Origin: a virus
Strand: one strand, 5' to 3'
Virus record (IMG/VR): IMGVR_UViG_3300006920_000207
Location: 1-26,090 of that record
Length of the DNA: 26,090 nt
A program made the translations under genes and the position numbers. Below, piece by piece: positions 7,458-12,512 of the stretch. Below the pieces are notes generated by a model, which ran no database searches, was not told where the DNA came from, and was given only the letters and a program-made list of their open reading frames with translations. The first letter of the stretch is position 1. Each line of letters starts with the position of its first letter.

Positions 7458-9164
7458 GTGTCATCATTTAAATCTAACACCAATCCCCAGTTTAGAAACA
7501 AGTTCTCAGAAGATATATTTAAATACAAGTATGCCCATGAAGGTTGTGATACTTGGTCACAGTTAGCAGATACACTTGTTAAAGATGTGTGTGGGTCTTT
7601 ACGTCCTGATGAGGAGAACCTGATGGATGTAGAGGAACAGCAGGAACTGATTAAATACATATCAGACTTTAAGTTTGTACCCGGCGGTAGGTATTTGTAT
7701 TATGCAGGTAGGAAGAAGAGGTTCTATAACAACTGCTTTCTATTAGGTGCAGAAGAAGATACGCGACAGGATTGGGCTAACCTATCTTGGAAAGCTGAGT
7801 CCTGCCTGATGACAGGTGGTGGTATAGGCGTTGACTACAGTATATATAGGGCATCAGGTAGAATACTTGGTGGCTCTGGAGGTGAGGCATCAGGCCCCGT
7901 ACCAAAGATGCAAATGATTAATTCTATTGGGGCAAACGTAATGCAAGGGGGGTCACGTAGATCTGCCATATACGCATCGCTGAATTGGAAACACAATGAC
8001 ATACCTAGCTTTTTGGTAGCAAAGAACTGGGGGGATATGCCAGTAGGTACAACTGGATTTACTTTTAAAGATATAAAGGAGCAGGACTTTAACTTCCGCG
8101 CACCTTTAGACATGACTAACATCAGCGTCAACTATGATACTGAATGGCTTATGAACTATTGGAAGACAGGTGACGTTGGCGAAGTGTTTGTAAACAATGT
8201 CAAACAGGCACTGTTCTCTGGCGAACCCGGCTTCTCTTTTAACTTTATGGAGAACGAGAATGACACATTACGTAACGCCTGTACTGAAGTTACTTCTGCT
8301 GATGACAGTGATGTATGCAATTTGGGGAGTGTCAACTTTGGAAATATTGACTCGATAGAAGAGTTGTCTAGGGTAGTAGAGTTAGGTACTAAGTTTTTAA
8401 TATGTGGTACTCTTAGGGCTGAGTTACCTTACCAGAAAGTCTACGATGTAAGAGAGAAAAACAGACGGTTAGGACTTGGACTAATGGGTATGCACGAATG
8501 GTTAATTAAGAGAGGAGAAAAATATGAGGTTACTGATACCCTTCATCAATGGCTTTCTGTATATAAAGGAGTTAGTGATAGATTTTCTAGACGATTTGCG
8601 GATGAACTATCCATATCTAGGCCAGTGGCGAACCGTGCTATTGCTCCTACTGGCTCTATTAGTATACTCGCTGGTAGCTCCAGCGGGATAGAACCTATCT
8701 TTGCTGTTGCATATAAGCGTAGGTATCTTACGGGTGGTACTAAGTGGAAGTATCAATACGTAGTAGACTCGTCAGCACAAGAGTTAATTGATATGTATGG
8801 AGTAGATCCTGATAGCATAGAGTCGGCACTAGACTTAGCTGAAGACTATGAGAGAAGGATTAAGTTTCAAGCTGATGTACAAGACTACGTAGATATGTCT
8901 ATCAGTTCTACAATTAACTTACCTTCTTGGGGTTCTAAGCTAAACAACGAGGATACAGTAGATGACTTTGCTAAGACACTAGCATCCTATGCACATAGAC
9001 TTAGAGGATTTACTGTGTACCCAGATGGAAGTAGAGGTGGACAACCTTTGTCAGTTGTGCCATACTCTGAGGCAGTAGACAAGCTAGGCACAGAGTTTGA
9101 TGAACACGTAGAGACACATGATATTTGTGAGATAAGTGGAACAGGAGGTGTATGTAGTGTTTAA
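7458..9164 (+). CDS. nrdJ: Class II adenosylcobalamin-dependent ribonucleotide reductase
   Basis: This enzyme reduces ribonucleotides to deoxyribonucleotides for phage DNA synthesis. The barrel motifs are visible: NNCFLL (C93) and CNLGS (C287) should form the redox pair, and the finger loop NACTE holds the thiyl-radical cysteine C275. The stretch APTGSISILAGSSSGIEP and the later SSTINLP are typical of the B12-dependent class. There is no ATP-cone and no NrdB-like small subunit nearby. C557 and C566 at the C-terminus can act as the shuttle that re-reduces the active site. At 568 residues it is a compact form. The finger loop reads NACTE where NPCGE is usual. The GTG start is set by GGAGG at 7444-7448. 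Confidence 0.94.
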   Translation: MSSFKSNTNPQFRNKFSEDIFKYKYAHEGCDTWSQLADTLVKDVCGSLRPDEENLMDVEEQQELIKYISDFKFVPGGRYLYYAGRKKRFYNNCFLLGAEEDTRQDWANLSWKAESCLMTGGGIGVDYSIYRASGRILGGSGGEASGPVPKMQMINSIGANVMQGGSRRSAIYASLNWKHNDIPSFLVAKNWGDMPVGTTGFTFKDIKEQDFNFRAPLDMTNISVNYDTEWLMNYWKTGDVGEVFVNNVKQALFSGEPGFSFNFMENENDTLRNACTEVTSADDSDVCNLGSVNFGNIDSIEELSRVVELGTKFLICGTLRAELPYQKVYDVREKNRRLGLGLMGMHEWLIKRGEKYEVTDTLHQWLSVYKGVSDRFSRRFADELSISRPVANRAIAPTGSISILAGSSSGIEPIFAVAYKRRYLTGGTKWKYQYVVDSSAQELIDMYGVDPDSIESALDLAEDYERRIKFQADVQDYVDMSISSTINLPSWGSKLNNEDTVDDFAKTLASYAHRLRGFTVYPDGSRGGQPLSVVPYSEAVDKLGTEFDEHVETHDICEISGTGGVCSV

Positions 9165-9396
9165 TAGAAAGACGTTTACTAAACGGAGGAAGGGTGCTGT
9201 ACGTAAGCATCTTAATGAGAAGGCATTCTTCTCTGGTAGGGAAGGGTTCAAGGTCAATAGCCATAACCCTAACCGAAGAAACACTCTAGAGTATAAGGAA
9301 TGGGAGAGAGGATACAACCGTGAGTATTTTATTAACTTAAATAGAGTCGTAAAGATCGAGCAAAATGAATCAGCTAGACCTATTCATAGAGCATGA
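9157..9396 (+). CDS. Small basic protein with Rmf-like spacing, 79 aa
   Basis: GTG 9157 is chosen because AGGAGG (9143-9148) sits 8 bases upstream. An in-frame GTG at 9136 would place that site inside the gene. The product is basic at the N-terminus, then shows an FFSGREGFK segment, an NP pair, and KEWERGYNREYF. Ribosome modulation factor and related small proteins share a G-rich helix, an NPY and a closing WxxGW/GY. The resemblance is weak and from memory. If real, the protein might bind ribosomes or ribosomal RNA. It overlaps the reductase stop by 8 bases and the next gene by 32. Confidence 0.65.
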   Translation: MFNRKTFTKRRKGAVRKHLNEKAFFSGREGFKVNSHNPNRRNTLEYKEWERGYNREYFINLNRVVKIEQNESARPIHRA

Positions 9397-9799
9397 GGAT
9401 CTAGGAGCAGGAGAGGGTAAGGTATGTAGCAAGTGTAATACGTATCTCCCTCTAACTGCATTCTCTCCTAGTTCAGGTGCTAACTTTTTAAGACCTGAAT
9501 GTAGATCTTGTAATAACGAACTGACTAAAGTAAGAAAGAGGTTGAGAGAAAAACATGGTATGCCTCCCGAAGGATATGTATGTCCTATCTGTAACTGTAA
9601 TGAGGAGCAGGTAAAGGGTAAAGGTAATACTAAGAATGGTTCATGGGTATTAGATCATTGCCATGACACTGAAACCTTTAGAGGGTGGCTATGTCATAAA
9701 TGTAATAGGGCATTGGGTGGATTTAATGATGACCTAGAGACACTAGATAGAGCCAAAGAATATATTACAAACCATTTGAAAAGGATATTCTTAGTATGA
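9365..9799 (+). CDS. Recombination endonuclease VII-like HNH resolvase
   Basis: The C-terminal half carries the endonuclease VII pattern: C73-x-x-C76, then the active site LDHCH (D97, H98, H100), FRGWLC, and C110-x-x-C113 followed by NRALGGFND. T4 endonuclease VII uses the same fold to cut Holliday junctions and mismatches. A second cysteine set, C21/C24 and C46/C49, forms an extra N-terminal zinc knuckle. The gene overlaps the preceding one by 32 bases and has only a weak GAG before the ATG. With endonuclease I at 6261-6734, this is the second junction-cutting enzyme in the block. A homing HNH role is possible, but there is no intron nearby. Confidence 0.9.
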   Translation: MNQLDLFIEHEDLGAGEGKVCSKCNTYLPLTAFSPSSGANFLRPECRSCNNELTKVRKRLREKHGMPPEGYVCPICNCNEEQVKGKGNTKNGSWVLDHCHDTETFRGWLCHKCNRALGGFNDDLETLDRAKEYITNHLKRIFLV

Positions 9800-9891
9800 T
9801 ATTGAGAGCATCTATTATGTTATGCATCCTAGCTTTGTGTCATGGGTGTACCAGCAACCAAGGCTATCACGCCAGTTTTATAATGATATAA
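9796..9891 (+). CDS. Tiny hydrophobic, lipoprotein-like peptide, 31 aa
   Basis: The ATG overlaps the endonuclease VII stop as ATGA. The peptide starts with a short charged end, then a hydrophobic stretch, IMLCILALCHGC, followed by TSNQG. This looks like a signal peptide ending in an imperfect lipobox (C18 after Gly, but His at -2 and Cys at -3). The gene fills otherwise empty space before a secreted protein. It is too short to identify. A lipidated membrane peptide is the best guess. Confidence 0.4.
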   Translation: MILRASIMLCILALCHGCTSNQGYHASFIMI

Positions 9892-9908
9892 CACAAAGGA
9901 GATTACCA

Positions 9909-10229
9909 ATGACTAAAACATTTATAGGAGGTTTAATTGCTATATGTAGTATTGCATTCAATGCGTCATCATCGTACAGCCAAGTACCACTACGAACAGG
10001 GTGTCACGATCTGGCAGAAGCTAAAAAAATTATTAAAGATAAACACGGAGAGAACATAATCTTTCGGGGCATCTCTGCTAGAGGACACGTAACTTTTATA
10101 TTTCATAATGCAGATACTGCAACGTGGACGGCTGCTATTGTAAAACCAGAAGCATCACAACAGCTATGCTGGGTAGACTCAGGATTTACTGGAGAAAGTG
10201 TGTCTAATAATAATCCTGTAAGGTGGTGA
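9909..10229 (+). CDS. Small secreted (periplasmic) protein, 106 aa
   Basis: The ATG follows AAAGGAG at about 7 bases. The open frame extends upstream to 9822, but that part overlaps the tiny gene and lacks a ribosome-binding site. The first 25 residues form a classic signal peptide: a Lys, then GGLIAICSIAF, then NASSSYSQ as the likely cleavage region. The mature part of about 80 residues has two cysteines (TGCHDL and LCWVDS) that could form a disulfide in the periplasm. I do not recognise the fold. Expression with the replication genes suggests that it alters the envelope early in infection. Confidence 0.72.
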   Translation: MTKTFIGGLIAICSIAFNASSSYSQVPLRTGCHDLAEAKKIIKDKHGENIIFRGISARGHVTFIFHNADTATWTAAIVKPEASQQLCWVDSGFTGESVSNNNPVRW

Positions 10230-10231
10230 TT

Positions 10232-10510
10232 ATGGGAGAGGACGATCACAGTGGAACTAGTATCACTACTAAGACCCCATTGTATACATTCGATTGGTAT
10301 ATCAAATGGGTTTCAAGTATAATATTAATGGTGTCTACTATTCTTACTGCTAATAACATCTATCCTATTAACTTATACTTTCATGCTGTAGGTATTGGGG
10401 GTTGGTTAATGGTAGGTATGCTATGGAATGATAGGGCATTGATGGTAGTAAACGCTTTTGCTCTAGCAACTTTACTTATGGGCCTATTTAAAGTACATTA
10501 TACTATGTAA
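10232..10510 (+). CDS. Small inner-membrane protein, three TM segments, 92 aa
   Basis: ATG 10232 is chosen because AAGGTGG lies 6-8 bases upstream. A hydrophilic N-terminus (about 20 residues) precedes three hydrophobic segments: IKWVSSIILMVSTILT, the region around FHAVGIGGWLMVGMLW, and ALMVVNAFALATLLMG. It resembles a family of short three-helix proteins with WYIKW...GWLxVGxLWxDRAL that I have seen in marine phages and bacteria (possibly DUF6552; the name is from memory). It is the last gene of the plus-strand block. A role in envelope modification or superinfection exclusion is only a guess from position. Confidence 0.72.
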   Translation: MGEDDHSGTSITTKTPLYTFDWYIKWVSSIILMVSTILTANNIYPINLYFHAVGIGGWLMVGMLWNDRALMVVNAFALATLLMGLFKVHYTM

Positions 10511-10530
10511 AAATAGGCAAATCAAATGTA

Positions 10531-10614
10531 AGGCATTTTAAGGGGGGCTACAAAAGAAGTGTCTATAATCTGGACACTACCTACCAGAGGGTATCTTAGC
10601 ACCCCCTTGTGCCT
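10531..10614. other. Nested inverted repeat, three-way-junction fold between convergent operons
   Basis: The gap 10511-10618 holds no gene. An outer stem pairs AGGCA (10531-10535) with TGCCT (10610-10614). It continues with 10540-10550 (AAGGGGGGCTA) against 10597-10608 (TAGCACCCCCTT, one bulged A). Inside are two hairpins: AGTGTC/GACACT (10558-10578, 9-base loop) and TACC/GGTA (10582-10593, 4-base loop). The element can fold in transcripts from either strand. There is no clear U-run directly after the stem on either strand, so it is not a textbook intrinsic terminator. Its position between two convergent operons still makes termination, or protection of 3' ends, the most likely role. Confidence 0.6.
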
Positions 10615-10618
10615 CATC

Positions 10619-10960
10619 CTACGAGTCCGTTTTCTCCGACTCCTTAACTAATTTCTCTAATTTGTAGAATTTTATGCGATCATTAGGTAAGTATCGCCAC
10701 ACTGTACCTCTGCCATTATCAATCTGTATTATAGTTTCATAGAAACCTATTTTAACTATGATAGCTTTCTCTCCATCTAGTACACAGGTATCACCCTCGT
10801 TAAAACTAGAGTGCATTCTAAACTTCAACCCGTTCATAAAGTTGGTAGCAAAGTCTCTGACCATGAGAGTAAGGATCAAGGCTAACATAATAACTAGCAT
10901 AGGAGTTATTAGCTCTACAAATTCTATTGACATACTGTTTATATCTGTAAGTTCTTTCAT
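10619..10960 (-). CDS. Miniature MscS-like membrane protein, 113 aa
   Basis: One hydrophobic helix (residues about 13-34, LITPMLVIMLALILTLMV) is followed by DFATNFMNGLKFRMHSSF. The protein then has a small beta domain, NEGDTCVLDGEKAIIVKIG, and ends with a YLPNDRI strand. This tracks the pore helix and beta domain of MscS (DLANNL, FRAGEYV, IPNGKI in the E. coli protein). The other TM helices and the large C-terminal cage are absent, so it is about 40 percent of MscS length. It is the last gene of the minus-strand block, after the endolysin. It may form a small channel or adapt membrane tension during lysis. It may be translationally coupled to the preceding 51-residue membrane protein by ATGA. 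Confidence 0.65.
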   Translation of the reverse strand: MKELTDINSMSIEFVELITPMLVIMLALILTLMVRDFATNFMNGLKFRMHSSFNEGDTCVLDGEKAIIVKIGFYETIIQIDNGRGTVWRYLPNDRIKFYKLEKLVKESEKTDS

Positions 10961-11112
10961 TTTTTATTTGAGTTCCATAATTCAAATAGGACTTTAACTT
11001 TTTCTTTTAAAGTCTCTAACTCACCGTGCATTTTTGCCAGTACTATAATCAGCGTTATTATACCAAACGCTATAGGCCATCCTGAAACAATCACTGACCA
11101 CGTATCTTCCAT
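10957..11112 (-). CDS. Small single-TM protein, candidate holin or spanin-type, 51 aa
   Basis: The ATG at 11112 follows GAGGATGAG, and the stop overlaps the next ATG as ATGA. A hydrophobic segment covers roughly residues 6-26 (VIVSGWPIAFGIITLIIVLA). It is followed by a charged helix, KMHGELETLKEKVKVLFELW, and a Lys-rich end. This layout (short N-terminus, one TM, charged amphipathic C-terminus) is typical of tiny phage holins and of some spanin-like proteins. It lies near the endolysin, with two basic-protein genes between. There is no sequence family I can name. Confidence 0.6.
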   Translation of the reverse strand: MEDTWSVIVSGWPIAFGIITLIIVLAKMHGELETLKEKVKVLFELWNSNKK

Positions 11113-11124
11113 ATCTCATCCTCA

Positions 11125-11379
11125 TTATTTGCGATAGCCCCTAGTTTTTTTAGCTATCCGTTTAGGTTGCTTTACGTGTTGCTTACCTGCTTTTGTACCT
11201 TTTCTTTTTGCCTTTGTAGTTGCTGCATACTCAGCAGAACTAAGAGATTTTATTGCGCTACTAGGCAGGTATCTTTCTCCTGTAGCCTTTGGCCCTTGAG
11301 TAGAGGGCTTACCTGACTTAGTACGCCACTTCTGCTTAGTCCAGTTTTTAAGGCTTTTTTGTGATTTTTTTAGAGCCAT
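11125..11379 (-). CDS. Small Lys-rich conserved phage protein, 84 aa
   Basis: The ATG at 11379 follows GGAGG at a good distance. The product is very basic and starts with KKSQKSLKNWTKQKWRTKSG, then GERYLPSSAIKSLSSAEYAA, then a run of Lys and Arg to the end. I recall this WTxQxWRTKSGKPS...ERYLP..AIK.LSxAEYAATxxxK pattern from small conserved proteins of marine phages, without known function. No membrane segment is visible. Charge suggests nucleic-acid contact or a virion DNA-associated role. Confidence 0.75.
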   Translation of the reverse strand: MALKKSQKSLKNWTKQKWRTKSGKPSTQGPKATGERYLPSSAIKSLSSAEYAATTKAKRKGTKAGKQHVKQPKRIAKKTRGYRK

Positions 11380-11382
11380 TCT

Positions 11383-11574
11383 TTATTTGTATCCTCCACC
11401 TTTTGCTTTATATTGCTTGGCTAACATCTGGGCTTTTCTCCCAGACCATTGTCCCGGCTTACCACCCTTACCACCAGCCTTTATTCTATTAAATAAATTC
11501 TTACGCATGGTAGGTTTTGTGTAGTTACCAGCCTCGTTTACTTTACTCTTTGTTGTTTTCTTTTTCGCTGCCAA
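11383..11574 (-). CDS. Small Lys/Gly-rich conserved phage protein (DUF5872-like), 63 aa
   Basis: The start is TTG (11572-11574), set by GAGGAGG 6 bases upstream. No ATG is available before the conserved part. The product reads NYTKPTMRKNLFNRIKAG, then GGKPGQWSGRKAQMLAKQYK and a GGGY end. I associate this pattern (R..L...IKAg.kGGkPGQWSaRKaQlLa..Y...GGGY) with DUF5872-like proteins in phages and bacteria. It is strongly basic. The gene lies between the endolysin and another Lys-rich gene. Function is unknown. Confidence 0.78.
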   Translation of the reverse strand: MAAKKKTTKSKVNEAGNYTKPTMRKNLFNRIKAGGKGGKPGQWSGRKAQMLAKQYKAKGGGYK

Positions 11575-11584
11575 GTTAGCCTCC

Positions 11585-12022
11585 TCACCCTATAAACATT
11601 AATCTTTCATGCGCTCTTCTTTTAATTAAACCCTTCAGTTTCCTACCCCCTGCAAATACCCAACGTGGAAATTCGTCTGCCGCCCCAATGTAGTCACCCC
11701 TGTTAATCTTTCTACGTAGTGTACTGCTCTGTAGACTTCCGCTACCTAAGTTGAATACGAATGAGCAAAGCGCATTGAACTGCCCATCCTCTAGTGGCAC
11801 TCGTATAAGCCTGAGTACAGTCTTTTCAGACTTACTTACATCTCTACGTAGTAATTGATCTGCCTGTCCCTCATTTATATCAGGATGCTCTTCTGTTACC
11901 CTAGTACCGTCTAGGCCCCAGATAGCTCCATACCCTATTGTCCAGTGTGCAGCAGGGCATAGGTAGGCAGAAGGGCTGTAACCCTCATATAATTTAATTA
12001 AGTCCAGCCCCTCGTCAGTCAT
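11585..12022 (-). CDS. Endolysin, GH24 lysozyme (T4/R21-like muramidase)
   Basis: This enzyme cleaves peptidoglycan to release progeny. From ATG 12022 the catalytic set is E13 (KLYEGY), C22 and T28 (CPAAHWTIGYG). It follows the E-8aa-(D/C)-5aa-T rule of GH24 phage lysozymes, with Cys in place of Asp, as in many P22- and R21-type enzymes. The 145-residue length is typical. No TM or signal-anchor segment leads the protein, so it needs a holin; one candidate is at 16343-16804, another at 10957-11112. A GTG at 12031 is an alternative start three codons upstream. Neither start has an ideally spaced ribosome-binding site. Confidence 0.93.
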   Translation of the reverse strand: MTDEGLDLIKLYEGYSPSAYLCPAAHWTIGYGAIWGLDGTRVTEEHPDINEGQADQLLRRDVSKSEKTVLRLIRVPLEDGQFNALCSFVFNLGSGSLQSSTLRRKINRGDYIGAADEFPRWVFAGGRKLKGLIKRRAHERLMFIG

Positions 12023-12033
12023 GTGCCTCACTG

Positions 12034-12162
12034 TTACTTAGTCTTTTTTTTCTTCATAGCACCACCATACATCATCTTGGCAGCTGGTTTCTTTTTCTTC
12101 ATCATCATTTTCTTTTTGTCAGCCATACTCATTGACTTCTTTTTTCCGTAATGTCCGGGCAT
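12034..12162 (-). CDS. Tiny Lys/Met-rich protein, 42 aa
   Basis: The ATG at 12162 follows GGAGGAGAG at a good distance. The peptide starts MPGHYGKKKSMSMADKKK and then is almost all Lys and Met, with an AAKMMYGGAM segment. MPGHYG followed by a Lys-rich run is a start I have seen in small marine phage proteins. It is hydrophilic and highly basic, with no predicted fold. It sits immediately upstream (in transcription) of the endolysin. DNA or RNA binding is possible from charge. Confidence 0.65.
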   Translation of the reverse strand: MPGHYGKKKSMSMADKKKMMMKKKKPAAKMMYGGAMKKKKTK

Positions 12163-12165
12163 AGT

Positions 12166-12369
12166 TTACTCTCCTCCTACACTAATCAGTTGGTCTTTGT
12201 TTGTGTGACAACCACACCTACAGACCTCTGGGTTACAATTACATTCGATGCAACTATCGCAGTTACAACCTCCTGTAATAGTATCTCTATTGTCTTCTAT
12301 AATTACGCTGTTCTCATCTGTTATCATTGTAGTACTAGCTCCCCCATAAAATACTTTTCCGCTAATCAT
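12166..12369 (-). CDS. Cys-rich metallothionein-like peptide, 67 aa
   Basis: ATG 12369 follows GGAG at about 10 bases and overlaps the preceding stop as ATGA. Residues about 35-55 pack nine cysteines and a histidine: CNCDSCIECNCNPEVCRCGC, then H. The CxC and CxxC spacing resembles metallothioneins, which hold Zn or Cu in thiolate clusters. No other metal domain, TM or signal peptide is visible. The first 33 residues are acidic and Ser/Thr-rich. The gene lies in the late block between a giant virion protein and the Lys-rich peptide next to the endolysin. Metal binding is inferred from sequence only. Confidence 0.65.
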   Translation of the reverse strand: MISGKVFYGGASTTMITDENSVIIEDNRDTITGGCNCDSCIECNCNPEVCRCGCHTNKDQLISVGGE

Positions 12370-12512
12370 TGTCTGTTTCTCCAGAACTCTTTGTTCTTTA
12401 GATACTTCTCTTTGTCTACTGGTTTTATTTTAATCCACGTATCTTCTACTAATACTTTTTCACCCTTATCTTCTATTAATGATCCTGTAGAATCAAACAT
12501 AGGTTTAGTCAT
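12366..12512 (-). CDS. Small charged protein, 48 aa
   Basis: The ATG lies within the last codons of the giant gene upstream, and the TGA overlaps the next ATG. The peptide is hydrophilic (DSTGSLIEDKGEKVLVEDTW, then KIKPVDKEKYLKNKEFWRNR), with a mix of Lys and Glu and two Trp. I see no known motif. The continuous coding chain from 16071 down to 12166 with 4-8 base overlaps supports it as real. Function is unknown. Confidence 0.55.
   Translation of the reverse strand: MTKPMFDSTGSLIEDKGEKVLVEDTWIKIKPVDKEKYLKNKEFWRNRQ

Noticed and set aside
9365-9799. Homing endonuclease within an intron
   Set aside because: It has an HNH-type site, but the flanking genes are intact with short overlaps and no split host gene or intron ends are visible. 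The motif order is that of endonuclease VII.
9802-9830. Possible promoter (TTGAGA with TATGTT-type box) before the secreted-protein gene
   Set aside because: The boxes are weak, the spacing is short and the sequence is inside a plausible tiny gene.
10531-10614. tRNA or tmRNA-like gene at the three-way-junction element
   Set aside because: There is no T-arm consensus, no anticodon-arm geometry and no CCA or cloverleaf with the right arm lengths. Only two short inner hairpins are present.
10620-10643. GAGTC/GACTC hairpin near the end of the MscS-like gene as a terminator
   Set aside because: It is only five base pairs, lies within coding sequence, and has no U-run in the right place.
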